Assembly: GCA_947085815.1 (NCBI GenBank)
Contig: CAMTXU010000010.1
Coordinates: 1-64,000, forward strand
DNA length: 64,000 bases
Direction of reading: 5' to 3'
Source of the DNA: Fen-1258 sp947085815
GTDB taxonomy: Bacteria; Bacteroidota; Ignavibacteria; Ignavibacteriales; Melioribacteraceae
Of the stretch, positions 23,260 through 32,612 are shown piece by piece (the stretch's first letter is position 1; each line of letters begins with the position of its first letter). Under the pieces are notes generated by a model, which did not search any database, had not been told where the DNA came from, and worked only from the letters and a program-made list of their open reading frames with translations. A program made the translations under genes and the position numbers.

Positions 23260-23550
23260 ATGAAAATTGAAGGATTAGGAAGTATAATACCTAACTCAAT
23301 TCAGCCGCAGAAAGTAAAGGAGCAGGGAGGAGAAAATTTTGGAAGCGCACTCACGGATCTGATCAAGGATGTTAATCAAAACCAGATAAATTCAAATAAC
23401 TCAATAGAAAAATTTATCTCAGGTGAAGGTGTTCAATTACACGAAGTAATGATAGCCGGTGAAAAAGCAAAAACAAGTCTTGAACTCTTAATGGAAATAA
23501 GAAACAAAACTGTTGACATGTTTAAAGAATTAACTAGGATGCCTGTTTAA
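23260..23550 (+). CDS. fliE: Flagellar MS ring-rod junction protein FliE
   Basis: Adapter between MS ring and rod. 96 residues, with the conserved C-terminal helix pair: a GEGVQLHEVMIAGEKAKTSL segment and LLMEIRNKTVDMFKELTRMPV, as in FliE. The ATG at 23260 has AGGAGAGG upstream; a longer reading from 23221 would overlap the preceding gene and adds residues foreign to FliE, so it was not used. Confidence 0.94.
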   Translation: MKIEGLGSIIPNSIQPQKVKEQGGENFGSALTDLIKDVNQNQINSNNSIEKFISGEGVQLHEVMIAGEKAKTSLELLMEIRNKTVDMFKELTRMPV

Positions 23551-23552
23551 TT

Positions 23553-25160
23553 ATGAATGCAAATCCATTACAAACTCTTCTCGGTATTGTCAACAAATTG
23601 AACCCCAAGCAAAAATTTATGCTTGTCGGGGGGATAGTATCAACGCTGGCTTTACTCTTTGTTCTTCTCTTCTTTCTGAACGAGCCAAATTATACTTCGC
23701 TCTATTCCGGCTTATCGCAGGAAGACGCTTCAAAAGTTGTTGAATACCTCGCTAATCAAAAAGTGCTTTATAAAATAGATGATAACGGACAAACCATAAA
23801 AGTGCCTTATGATAAAGTTTATGAACTGCGGTTGGCTCTTGCGGGAAAAGGAATTCCTAGTTCAGGTGTGATTGGTTACGAAATATTTGATAAATCGACG
23901 ATGGGAATGAGCGAGTTTACACAGAAACTAAACTATAAACGCGCTCTCGAAGGTGAACTTGCCAGAACTATTCAGCAACAGGAAGGCGTTGCTGGCGCGC
24001 GAGTTCATATTGTTATACCGCAAAAAACAATTTTTAAAGAGGAAGAAAAACTTCCATCGGCATCTGTAGTGCTTAAACTTAGAGGCGGTTCTACCCCTTC
24101 AAAAGAGAATATTCAGTCAATAGTGAATTTATTGGTTGGAAGTGTAGAAGGACTGCAGCAGGCAAAAGTTTCCATCATCGATACCAAAGGAAGAATACTC
24201 AACTCTGAAAATGAAGAAGGTCCTCTTGCGTTTGCTTCTTCCAAACAGTATGAGATAAAAAAATCAGTTGAAAAATATTTAGTACAAAAAGCCCAATCCA
24301 TGCTTGATAATGTTTTGGGTTATGGAAATTCGATGGTGCAGGTAAACGCCGATTTGAATTTTGATCAAGTTGAAAAAACGATGGAGAACTACGACCCGGA
24401 CTCGCAGGTGGCAATTAGCGAGCAGACCATCAAAATTAATAATCAAGGTAAAGTTCAAAATGATTCTACTGCTCAGTCAAATAACAATACATTAACTAAT
24501 TATGAAATAAGTAAGACAATTGAAAAAGTTATTTCGGGCAGCGGAAATATAAAACGATTAAGCGTTGCTGCGGTGATTAACGATGTTCCGAAAGAAGTGA
24601 AAAATGGGGACAAAACCGAGACAATCTTTGAACCCCGTCCACAAGAACAGGTAAAGAAATTGGAAGAGATCATTAAAAATGCCGTGGGTCTTGATCCTCA
24701 GCGGAATGATCAGTTCTCAATTACTAATATACCATTTGAAACAAAACAGATCGAAAGCATACCGGAGACTCAGAGTTCATCCGCATTGCCGGACGCCGAT
24801 CAATGGATAAATCTCACATTCATCATTGTTGCAATAGTGTCTTCAATCTTCGTTCTCAAAAGTCTTATGAAAAGATTGAAGAATGAGAGAATTGTTATCG
24901 GTACTATTAATCCGAATCAATTTGCCGCTAGTGGAGGCGTATTATCCGCTTCATCAATCCCTCAGCAGCAAACTCAAGTACATCAAATAATGGCAAAGAA
25001 AAAGCGTGGAATATTGCCGATGGGCGATATTGAAGATGATATTTCCGACGAAGCTATGATGAAAAAAAATCAACAGGAAAGAATTGTGAACTATGTTTCA
25101 AAAAACCCAATGGATGCCGCAAAACTAATTAACGCCTGGATGCATGAAGATGAGATCTAA
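23553..25160 (+). CDS. fliF: Flagellar MS-ring protein FliF
   Basis: Forms the membrane ring that founds the basal body. 535 residues: membrane helix about 23-42, periplasmic ring-building domains with EDASKVVEYLANQKVLYKI and GYEIFDKSTMGMSEFTQKLN, the region TIQQQEGVAGARVHIVIP, a second membrane helix at about 410-430, and a cytoplasmic C-terminus (about 435-535) whose end (AKLINAWMHED) is the FliG-binding helix. Length is normal. It begins two bases after fliE and overlaps fliG. Confidence 0.96.
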   Translation: MNANPLQTLLGIVNKLNPKQKFMLVGGIVSTLALLFVLLFFLNEPNYTSLYSGLSQEDASKVVEYLANQKVLYKIDDNGQTIKVPYDKVYELRLALAGKGIPSSGVIGYEIFDKSTMGMSEFTQKLNYKRALEGELARTIQQQEGVAGARVHIVIPQKTIFKEEEKLPSASVVLKLRGGSTPSKENIQSIVNLLVGSVEGLQQAKVSIIDTKGRILNSENEEGPLAFASSKQYEIKKSVEKYLVQKAQSMLDNVLGYGNSMVQVNADLNFDQVEKTMENYDPDSQVAISEQTIKINNQGKVQNDSTAQSNNNTLTNYEISKTIEKVISGSGNIKRLSVAAVINDVPKEVKNGDKTETIFEPRPQEQVKKLEEIIKNAVGLDPQRNDQFSITNIPFETKQIESIPETQSSSALPDADQWINLTFIIVAIVSSIFVLKSLMKRLKNERIVIGTINPNQFAASGGVLSASSIPQQQTQVHQIMAKKKRGILPMGDIEDDISDEAMMKKNQQERIVNYVSKNPMDAAKLINAWMHEDEI

Positions 25161-26190
25161 CGACAAACTCCAATTAAAAGATTTATCCGATGAAGTAACC
25201 GGATTACAAAAAGCCGCTATGCTGATGGTCGCTCTGAATGTTGAAGCCGCTTCGGCAGTGCTCAAACATCTCGACCCGGCTGATGTGGAATTTCTAACAA
25301 CGGAAATTTCCAAGGTTAAAAATATCTCTTCCAAGACAGCCGATACGGTAATTGAAGAATTTTACAACATGGTTACCGCGCGTGAATATGTTTTGGAAGG
25401 CGGTTTGGATTTTGCCCAGGCTGTTCTCGAAAAAAGCTATGGGCACGCCAAGGCATCTGAAATTATTGAAAAGATAAAGCGGTTAACAACACTTAAAGGC
25501 TTTGATGTTCTTAAAAAAGCAGAGCCGGCTCAGCTTATAAATTTTTTAAATAAAGAGCACCCGCAAACCATGGCTCTTATTCTTTCTCAGCTCAGTCCGG
25601 ATCAAACGGCAAATGCTTTAAAAGAACTACCCGAAGATTTGAGAATTGATGTTGTACATAGGATTGCTACGCTCGGCAAGATTGCGCCTCAAACTCTAAA
25701 ACAGATAGAACATGTGGTTGATGAGATTGCCGGTGCTTCAATGAGCCAATCGGTGGGTAAACTTGGTGGCGCTAAATGCCTTGCCGCAATTCTGAACAGA
25801 ACCAATGTTACTACGGTTAAAGAAATTCTGGATAAGCTTGAGAATGTGGACGCGGAGACAACCTACGAAGTGAAACGATTAATGTTCATCTTCGATGAGA
25901 TAATAAATATTAATGATAAAGATATTCAGAAAATTATGCGTGAGATCGACCGGAAAGATTTGGCGCTGGCCTTAAAAATATCCGATGAAAAACTTAAAGC
26001 CAAAATATTTAAGAATATGAGCGAGCGAGCAGCCGACTTGTTGAAGGAAGAACTGCAATATATGGGTATGGTAAAACTGAAAGAGGTTGAAAGCGCTCAA
26101 TCGCGTATAATTGACGTTATAAAATCTCTCGAGGAACAGGGAGAAATTTCTCTTAACCTGCGCGGCGGTCCGGAAGAAGTCTATGTCTAA
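25144..26190 (+). CDS. fliG: Flagellar rotor/switch protein FliG
   Basis: C-ring component that takes torque from the stator. 348 residues: N-terminal FliF-binding domain (GLQKAAMLMVALN), middle domain with the EHPQTMALILSQL motif, and the C-terminal torque domain (MFIFDEIININDKDIQKIMREID, KNMSERAADLLKEELQYMG) with alternating charged residues. The chosen ATG (25144) overlaps fliF by 17 bases; ATG 25150 is an alternative. The GGPEEVYV ending overlaps fliH. Confidence 0.96.
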   Translation: MKMRSNDKLQLKDLSDEVTGLQKAAMLMVALNVEAASAVLKHLDPADVEFLTTEISKVKNISSKTADTVIEEFYNMVTAREYVLEGGLDFAQAVLEKSYGHAKASEIIEKIKRLTTLKGFDVLKKAEPAQLINFLNKEHPQTMALILSQLSPDQTANALKELPEDLRIDVVHRIATLGKIAPQTLKQIEHVVDEIAGASMSQSVGKLGGAKCLAAILNRTNVTTVKEILDKLENVDAETTYEVKRLMFIFDEIININDKDIQKIMREIDRKDLALALKISDEKLKAKIFKNMSERAADLLKEELQYMGMVKLKEVESAQSRIIDVIKSLEEQGEISLNLRGGPEEVYV

Positions 26191-26803
26191 TGTAATTAAA
26201 CTTAATTCTCACTCTAAAAAGGCTAGTATTAAAGTATCCGGATTTGGTACAGAGGCTGAAAAAGAAAGTGACGCGGACTTATTTAAAAAACAGCTGGAAG
26301 AAAATTATTCGCGCGGATACCGTGAAGCGCAAGAAAAAACCAGACGCGATGTTGAACGTGAGTACACGGATAAGTTAGTTCGGAAGTATGAGGAAGTTTA
26401 TAGAATTCTACAGCAATTTGACGAGAGCTTTATCGATTACGAACTGGCATTTGAAAAATTGGTAATTGAAACTGCATTCGAAGTAGCAAAGAAAATTGTT
26501 CAAAGAGAAATTAGTAATGACACAATAATTAACGAGAACGTACGCGTAGCGATTAATAAAATTATGGGTGCTAACGAGGTTAGGTTGAAATTGAATCCGT
26601 CAGATGTAGATGAAATAACGGAAGCCAGTAAAAATTTGATTAACGGAAGTTCGTTTAATAAAATTAAAATTGAGCCAGATGAGCGCATCGAACAGGGCGG
26701 GTGTTTAATTGAGACGGAAATTGGAAATGTCGATGCGAGAATTTCGATACAATTAAGCGAAATGCAAAAACAACTTGAAGACAGTCTAATAAAAAAGAAT
26801 TGA
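26183..26803 (+). CDS. fliH: Flagellar export ATPase regulator FliH
   Basis: Cytoplasmic stator that holds FliI at the export gate. 206 residues: charged N-terminus, long coiled region (KKQLEENYSRGYREAQEKTRRDV and on), and a C-terminal FliH/V-ATPase E-like domain (KLVIETAFEVAKKIVQREI, VRLKLNPSDVDEI, DERIEQGGCLIETEIGNVDA). It overlaps fliG by eight bases and ends one base before fliI. Confidence 0.92.
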   Translation: MSNVIKLNSHSKKASIKVSGFGTEAEKESDADLFKKQLEENYSRGYREAQEKTRRDVEREYTDKLVRKYEEVYRILQQFDESFIDYELAFEKLVIETAFEVAKKIVQREISNDTIINENVRVAINKIMGANEVRLKLNPSDVDEITEASKNLINGSSFNKIKIEPDERIEQGGCLIETEIGNVDARISIQLSEMQKQLEDSLIKKN

Positions 26804-26804
26804 A

Positions 26805-28136
26805 ATGGATATTACCCAGCATCTCATAGAGAAGTACAAATACATCATAAAAAAATCCGACACGATACGTGTTAATGGTAAGGTTGTTGATGTAATTGGT
26901 CTGGTTATAGTTTCTGTTGGTCCTAACGCAGTAATGGGTGAGATCTGTACAATCGTTGATCAAAACGGTAATGAAGTTTGCAAAGCCGAAGTTGTAGGAT
27001 TCAAAAATGGGAAAGTACTTTCAATCGCTATCGGCGAGGTGTATAATATTTCCCCCGCTTGCGAAATAAAAGCATCTGGTAAAAGTTTTTCTGTGGGTCT
27101 CGGTAAAGAATTACTCGGACGTGTCATTGACGGTCTCGGAAATCCGATTGACGGAAAAGGTGAAATAGATTACTCTTCATTTAGGGAGTGTTATCGGGAA
27201 CCGCCTAACCCTCTCGAAAGAAAAAGAATTTCTTCTCCTATCCAAACTGGTATTAGAACAATTGACGGGCTGTTGACGACCGGTAAAGGACAACGAGTCG
27301 GTATATTCGCAGGCAGCGGCGTTGGCAAAAGTGTTTTACTTGGAATGATTGCTCGAAATGCAAGCGCAGACGTAAATGTAATTGCGCTTATTGGCGAACG
27401 CGGACGTGAAGTAAGAGAATTTATAGAGCGCGATCTTGGCGAAGAAGGTTTGAAAAAATCTGTGGTGATAGTTGCAACGAGCGATAAATCTCCTCTAATA
27501 AGAATGAAGGGTGCGTACATCGGTACAACCATTGCGGAATATTTTCGCGATCTCGGTATGGATGTTCTATTCATGATGGACTCGGTAACACGTTTTGCAA
27601 TGGCTCAGCGTGAAATTGGATTAACAATCGGAGAGCCGCCAACAACTAAAGGTTATACTCCTTCTGTGTTTTCTCTCCTGCCTAAACTTCTTGAACGCGC
27701 CGGAAATACAGAGAAAGGGTCAATTACCGGACTTTATACAGTTTTAGTGGACGGTGACGATATGACCGAACCGATTGCAGATGCCGTCCGCTCTATTCTT
27801 GATGGTCATATTGTTCTTTCCCGTAAGTTAGCAAACCGCGGACAGTATCCGGCTATTGATACGTTGCAGAGTGTAAGCAGAGTTATGCCGGATATAATAG
27901 ACCAGGAACATTACCAGCGGACAATGAGATTCAACGAAATAATAGCAACATATAAAGAGGCAGAGGACATGATTAATATCGGCGCTTATGTAAGAGGAAG
28001 CAATCCGCAAATAGATCATGCTCTCTCAAAAATTTCTCAACTGCGAGGTTTTCTTAAACAGGATATTTTTGAAAAAGCGCTTTATGATGATTCGGTAGAA
28101 CGATTGAACAATATCATCGAAGCATCTATTGTGTGA
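26805..28136 (+). CDS. fliI: Flagellum-specific export ATPase FliI
   Basis: F1-beta-like ATPase that unfolds and feeds substrates to the export gate. 443 residues: small N-terminal barrel, Walker A GSGVGKS (170-176), LIGERGREVREFIE, Walker B VLFMMDSVTRFAMAQREIGL, and the C-terminal helical domain. Length and motifs are standard. It is preceded closely by fliH and followed by fliJ, its usual partners. Confidence 0.97.
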   Translation: MDITQHLIEKYKYIIKKSDTIRVNGKVVDVIGLVIVSVGPNAVMGEICTIVDQNGNEVCKAEVVGFKNGKVLSIAIGEVYNISPACEIKASGKSFSVGLGKELLGRVIDGLGNPIDGKGEIDYSSFRECYREPPNPLERKRISSPIQTGIRTIDGLLTTGKGQRVGIFAGSGVGKSVLLGMIARNASADVNVIALIGERGREVREFIERDLGEEGLKKSVVIVATSDKSPLIRMKGAYIGTTIAEYFRDLGMDVLFMMDSVTRFAMAQREIGLTIGEPPTTKGYTPSVFSLLPKLLERAGNTEKGSITGLYTVLVDGDDMTEPIADAVRSILDGHIVLSRKLANRGQYPAIDTLQSVSRVMPDIIDQEHYQRTMRFNEIIATYKEAEDMINIGAYVRGSNPQIDHALSKISQLRGFLKQDIFEKALYDDSVERLNNIIEASIV

Positions 28137-28143
28137 GTTAGAG

Positions 28144-28581
28144 ATGGCAAAATTTATATATCGGTACGCGTCAATACTAAACGCCAAGGAAATTTTTGAA
28201 AAAAAAATCAAAGAAGAAATTTCCTTAATAAATAGAGAGATAGCCAAATTAAAATCACATCTCGAAATAGTTCTTGAAGAAAGAATAAAAGCGCAGCGCG
28301 AAATGACCGAGCTGCCACTTAAAGTTTCCGAATTTCAAAGCGCAAAGATGTACGATTCTCTTTTGGACAGGCAAATTCATTTAATAGAAAAAAAAATTAA
28401 AGAACTGCAAGCGAAGAAAGAAGAAAAGCAGATTGAACTTATTGAAAAGAAAAAAGAAGTAAGGGTGTTTGAGATGCTTAAGGAAAATCAGTGTGAGAGT
28501 TTTACAATAGATGAACGGAGACAAGAATTAAAGGAATTAAACGAAATAGCGATTAGAAATTACAGTGGGAATTTAAAGTGA
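28144..28581 (+). CDS. fliJ: Flagellar export protein FliJ
   Basis: Coiled-coil stalk that links the FliI ring to FlhA. 145 residues, almost all heptad-like helix (KIKEEISLINREIAKLKSH; HLIEKKIKELQAKKEEKQI), with a short loop at about 58-68, the usual FliJ hairpin. I chose ATG 28144; a TTG at 28129 would add five residues inside fliI. It overlaps the next gene at GTGA. Confidence 0.88.
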   Translation: MAKFIYRYASILNAKEIFEKKIKEEISLINREIAKLKSHLEIVLEERIKAQREMTELPLKVSEFQSAKMYDSLLDRQIHLIEKKIKELQAKKEEKQIELIEKKKEVRVFEMLKENQCESFTIDERRQELKELNEIAIRNYSGNLK

Positions 28582-29183
28582 AAGAGAAAATAATTTATGT
28601 CGGTTCGTTTATGCTGGCGTTCGTTCTGGTCACAGGCCTGCTAATTTATTTGAATTCAATTTACAAAAATATTTTTGCCTTCGATTTCTCTGTGCCGGTA
28701 AAAACAGCGTCAGTAATTAAAAAAACAGATCAAAAGACTATTGAAAAACCCGTACCTAAAGATTCAACAATAGCAAATAATGTTGCGCAGAAGAATCTCG
28801 CGTCCAAAATTGATTCCATGCAGAGTAAAATTACAAACGTAGCAGTCAAAGATAGCGCCGCTCTGCAAAAGGAGAACGCCAAATTGGCGGAAGAGAAGAA
28901 GCCTGCAGTGGCTATACAGCAGACTGTATTGAAGGAACCGGTAAAAGTTGAACAAACAAATAAAAATTTTGCGAGACGCGATAGTCTTCAGAAAGAGTGG
29001 GTAAAAAACACCGCAAAATTGTATGAATCAATGGATTCACGTAAAGCGGCTAAAATAATCCAGGGTTACTCCGATAATATTGCAAGAGATTTATTACTAA
29101 CGATGAAAAAGAAAAAAGCAGCAGAAATTTTAGCTGAATTTAAACCCGAAACGGTAACACGAATAATAAGTGCTGTGCAATGA
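28578..29183 (+). CDS. MotE-like membrane protein (MgtE-N type C-terminus)
   Basis: Single-pass protein of 201 residues. Membrane helix about 7-27, then a Lys/Pro/Ala-rich periplasmic stretch with low complexity (about 50-130), and a C-terminal helical domain (about 143-201: SRKAAKIIQGYSDNIARDLL, KKKKAAEILAEFKPE) of the MgtE-N/MotE type. MotE in Helicobacter and its relatives chaperones MotB at the stator, and such genes often lie between fliJ and fliK, as here. GTG start overlaps the fliJ stop; the end overlaps fliK (ATGA). Confidence 0.8.
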   Translation: MKEKIIYVGSFMLAFVLVTGLLIYLNSIYKNIFAFDFSVPVKTASVIKKTDQKTIEKPVPKDSTIANNVAQKNLASKIDSMQSKITNVAVKDSAALQKENAKLAEEKKPAVAIQQTVLKEPVKVEQTNKNFARRDSLQKEWVKNTAKLYESMDSRKAAKIIQGYSDNIARDLLLTMKKKKAAEILAEFKPETVTRIISAVQ

Positions 29184-31444
29184 ATATTAATACATTTTTT
29201 TTAGATAAGCTTTCATCCGTGAGTCCACAACCAACTTCAAAATCCGGAAAGATTTCTCAGACTTCTTATTTGTTTTCTGATATAATGAAGGTTTATGATC
29301 AGGGAAAAGCTACTAATCTTGAAACTCAACCGGATTCATTGATTCCAATTTCGAACACAATAGAAGAGGTGGATTTTCCAGAAAACTTGATTGAGTATAC
29401 CGATGTAAAAATAAAATCACTGAGCGATTTTATCGAATCATTTATAGCAAATTCAACAGAGCCAATTAATGTTTCAGAATTAACGCATGAACTGCAGCCT
29501 GTGGTGATAAGCAAAAAACAATTTTTGATCTCATCCGGCGGTATGGAAGAATTTCTTAAGGGGCTTATTGAAGAATTAAATCTGACTTTTGGTGATGAAT
29601 TAAAAGCCACAGTAACATCGAGCAAAAGTAGTGATGAAAAGACCGGATTATTAAGCGTTGAGAAAAAGAACAGTGAAAAAGAAGCGGATGAAAATATTTC
29701 CACTGATACCTCTTTAACAAATATCGTTGCAATGTTAGATTCGGCTCAAGCTTTCCTTTCGAATAATAAATCGATGTCGCTTTCATTCAAAAGCAGCTTT
29801 GAAAAAGTAAATATCAATTTTTATGAATTGCCGGAAGAAAATTTTGAAACAAAAATTAACCTGGAAAAATTAACCTTGGATTTTATCAAAGAGGGAAAAG
29901 ATATATTTGCCGCCGGGCTAGAACCGTCAACTAAAATCAGCAAAGAAGAACCGTACCCCGTGTCCTCGGCAATTATGACTGATAATAATCCGGCAGAAAA
30001 TTCTCTTCCGTTACTTGAGAAAACTGATCAATCGATTACCGCTCTTGAGCCGGGTATGGTAAATTCAAAAGCTGTTTTAAAATCATTTAACATACCCGGG
30101 CTAAACAGCGAAAAAATTTACAAGACGGAAATAATAGAAACCTCATATTCGCCTGATGCCGTTTTAATAAAACCGGGCAATGTGGTTGATTCAAAAACGG
30201 ATAAATTTTTAGCGGATCCGGTTTTATTATCAAGTTTACCAAATAGCTCTCCTGAAGATTCAACTGTAAAGTTTAGATTAAACGACAACAATTCGATGCA
30301 CTTAAATGTGGATGTTTCTCCTGACAAAAATATTTTATTCTCGCCAACTGATGTAAATACCGAGAATACAAATTCCGGCTATCTCTATAAATCTGATTCA
30401 GCCGTAAATATCAGTCAGGAACTGTCGGCAATTTCGAGACTTAACGAGAAACAAGAAGCTTTAAAGAATACCAATACGCTGCTCGATGGACTGAATGGAA
30501 AATTGGTTAGTGTTGAATATGAGAAGTCAATTTTGACTAAAGAGACAATAGATAATGCTGGCGTAAAGCAGTTCTACGGTGAGAGCGTTAAGGAAAATAA
30601 AGCAGCAGCCGATAAATCCGCCGGCGGAACTACTATTGAAAAAGATCCATTGAATAGTAAGCCAGGCCATAATGTTATTGAGGCTTCCCAAAACGCAAAT
30701 CAAATGAATAACGCAGGCAATGTAGATAATAACAGTTTACAAGCATTATTAAACGGAAAATTATTGGGAACTGAATTGAAGGCTCAAGCAGGAAAGGTGG
30801 ACAATTCAAAAGTCGCTAATGAGAATGAAAACATAAAATCAACCTCGGAAGAAGTTTCTAAGGTCAATGAAATATCGGTTAAAGATGCTGACGGTAAATC
30901 TTCCAATGAAAAAGATCTAACAAAACATAAATCGAATGAAAGCTTCAAAAATATTTTACAGAGTGTGGATCAGACGAGCGGAGTAGATTCAGAAATCTTC
31001 AAAGTGTCTCAGGAATCAAAGCAGGCTCACGATCTGCCCAAAACAATAAGAACTCATGAAATAATTCCTGAATTTTCAAAAATTATTCAAACCGGTGAAA
31101 AACAAAGTATGACGTTTCAATTAACGCCGGAAAATTTAGGAAAAATTAAGCTGATTGTTGAATTGATAAATAACCAGATCAACACACGAATAGAAGTTGA
31201 GAATGAACAGATAAAACAGTTCATTCAATCGAATGTTGAACAGCTAAAGCAAAATATGCAGGCAACCGGGGTTCAATTGAATGCGGTAAATGTAAGCTTG
31301 ACGGAATCCGATCAAAAGTTTTCTAAAACATTTACAGCGCGTAAAAAGTCCGGTGAAAGAGTGAGCAAAGTTAAAATAGGTGATGAACAAGCATTGCACG
31401 CTCAGAAATCACTTGGATACAATACTTACGAATTTTTAGCATAG
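29180..31444 (+). CDS. fliK: Flagellar hook-length control protein FliK
   Basis: Secreted ruler that sets hook length and switches export specificity. 754 residues, long for the family. The first 600 residues are Ser/Asn/Lys/Glu-rich and poorly conserved, as expected of the ruler. The C-terminal switch domain (about 630-710) is recognisable: MTFQLTPENLGKIKLIVEL, TRIEVENEQIKQFIQSNVEQL, and LNAVNVSLTE. It lies between the MotE-like gene and flgD. A long ruler could mean a longer hook, an inference. Confidence 0.9.
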   Translation: MNINTFFLDKLSSVSPQPTSKSGKISQTSYLFSDIMKVYDQGKATNLETQPDSLIPISNTIEEVDFPENLIEYTDVKIKSLSDFIESFIANSTEPINVSELTHELQPVVISKKQFLISSGGMEEFLKGLIEELNLTFGDELKATVTSSKSSDEKTGLLSVEKKNSEKEADENISTDTSLTNIVAMLDSAQAFLSNNKSMSLSFKSSFEKVNINFYELPEENFETKINLEKLTLDFIKEGKDIFAAGLEPSTKISKEEPYPVSSAIMTDNNPAENSLPLLEKTDQSITALEPGMVNSKAVLKSFNIPGLNSEKIYKTEIIETSYSPDAVLIKPGNVVDSKTDKFLADPVLLSSLPNSSPEDSTVKFRLNDNNSMHLNVDVSPDKNILFSPTDVNTENTNSGYLYKSDSAVNISQELSAISRLNEKQEALKNTNTLLDGLNGKLVSVEYEKSILTKETIDNAGVKQFYGESVKENKAAADKSAGGTTIEKDPLNSKPGHNVIEASQNANQMNNAGNVDNNSLQALLNGKLLGTELKAQAGKVDNSKVANENENIKSTSEEVSKVNEISVKDADGKSSNEKDLTKHKSNESFKNILQSVDQTSGVDSEIFKVSQESKQAHDLPKTIRTHEIIPEFSKIIQTGEKQSMTFQLTPENLGKIKLIVELINNQINTRIEVENEQIKQFIQSNVEQLKQNMQATGVQLNAVNVSLTESDQKFSKTFTARKKSGERVSKVKIGDEQALHAQKSLGYNTYEFLA

Positions 31445-31451
31445 GTGAAAA

Positions 31452-32132
31452 ATGGTTGACCCAATTACTAATAGTTCGCCAAACACAACTGCAACAGTGC
31501 AGGGCAAGTCATCTCTTGGCAAAGATGATTTTATGAAGCTGATGATTTCTCAATTAAAGAACCAAGATCCTCTTAATCCTATGGACGGCACGCAATTCTC
31601 GGCACAGCTCGCTCAATTTAGCTCACTCGAGCAGCTCAGCAATTTGAATTCTTATATGAAACAGAGCATTGATGCTAATGCTGTTCTTACTCAATCAATT
31701 AATAATACGCTTATTACAGGCTTGATAGGGAAAGATGTAAAAATCAATGGCGGGAATCTTCAAATAAGAGAACAGGAAAACATCGTACTCGGTTATAATC
31801 TTCCTTCTCAAGCCAAATCCGCACAGATAAAAATTTATAATGAAAGCGGTTCCCTTGTGAGAACGATTGAGGGAATTCCTACCAGCATAGGTAACAGTAA
31901 ACTTTCCTGGGATTTGACCGATAATAATGGCAATAAATTACCCAATGGTAATTATAAATTCGAAGTTGAAGCTCTTGATAATAACGGTGAGAAATTGAGT
32001 TTGAATCTTTTTAAAATTGGAACGTTAGACGGTGTTCGGTTTACCGACCAGGGAACCGTTCTTATTGTTGGCGGCGCAGAATATTCCATATCCGATATAG
32101 CAGAGGTTCTTAATCCAAACAAGGGAGGTTAG
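31452..32132 (+). CDS. flgD: Flagellar hook-capping protein FlgD
   Basis: Scaffold at the growing hook tip. 226 residues: N-terminal FlgD motif LGKDDFMKLMISQLKNQDPL followed by DGTQFSAQLAQFSSLEQL, a central FlgD Ig-like domain (LSWDLTDNNGNKLPNGNY) and a Tudor-like part. Seven bases after fliK with AGGTG before the ATG. Confidence 0.95.
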   Translation: MVDPITNSSPNTTATVQGKSSLGKDDFMKLMISQLKNQDPLNPMDGTQFSAQLAQFSSLEQLSNLNSYMKQSIDANAVLTQSINNTLITGLIGKDVKINGGNLQIREQENIVLGYNLPSQAKSAQIKIYNESGSLVRTIEGIPTSIGNSKLSWDLTDNNGNKLPNGNYKFEVEALDNNGEKLSLNLFKIGTLDGVRFTDQGTVLIVGGAEYSISDIAEVLNPNKGG

Positions 32133-32137
32133 AAGTA

Positions 32138-32518
32138 ATGGCAGAAATTAACGGCATCTCCGTTCCATTTTTACCTATTGTAGGAAACAGTGAAGTCGCT
32201 TCCAGAAAAATTGGAAGAGAAGCATCTTCAAGTTTCGACGCAATTTTTAAAGAGGAACTGGAGAAAGTCAAGTTTTCCAATCACGCCTTGAAACGTCTTG
32301 AAGCAAGAAATATTCAGCTTAGCGACAATGATCTTTCGAAGATTCAAAACGCGGTTGACAAGGCAGAAGCAAAAGGAGCAAAGGACTCGTTGGTAATGAT
32401 GGATAAAACAGCATTCATTGTCAACATTCCTAACAAAACAGTAGTAACAGCAATGGAAGTTGCTGAATCGAATGAAAATGTATTTACTAACATTGACAGT
32501 GTAGTGTTTGCATATTAA
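32138..32518 (+). CDS. Flagellar operon protein, TIGR02530 type
   Basis: A 126-residue soluble protein. The middle and end match the conserved flagellar operon protein often found between flgD and flgE in Firmicutes and other phyla: FSNHALKRLEARNIQLSD, KIQNAVDKAEAKGAKDSL and MDKTAFIVNIPNKTVVTAM. Its exact role is not settled to my knowledge; the place between hook cap and hook genes points to hook assembly. Family assignment is from motif recall. Confidence 0.87.
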   Translation: MAEINGISVPFLPIVGNSEVASRKIGREASSSFDAIFKEELEKVKFSNHALKRLEARNIQLSDNDLSKIQNAVDKAEAKGAKDSLVMMDKTAFIVNIPNKTVVTAMEVAESNENVFTNIDSVVFAY

Positions 32519-32537
32519 TTAAATAACTTAATAAAAA

Positions 32538-32594
32538 CTGAGCGGGACCTTCCAAGGACGCTCTCAGATTCGGCCGACTGATTGAAGCTGAATC
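32538..32594 (+). promoter_or_regulatory. Tandem hairpins before flgE
   Basis: Two adjacent hairpins fill the 94-base spacer before flgE: CTGAGCG pairs with CGCTCTCAG (32538-32567, two-base bulge, inner CCTT/AAGG), and GATTCGGC pairs with GCTGAATC (32567-32594). No promoter is evident. They could stabilise the hook mRNA or attenuate transcription. Confidence 0.5.
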
Positions 32595-32612
32595 AAACAA
32601 CGGAGGTTACAA

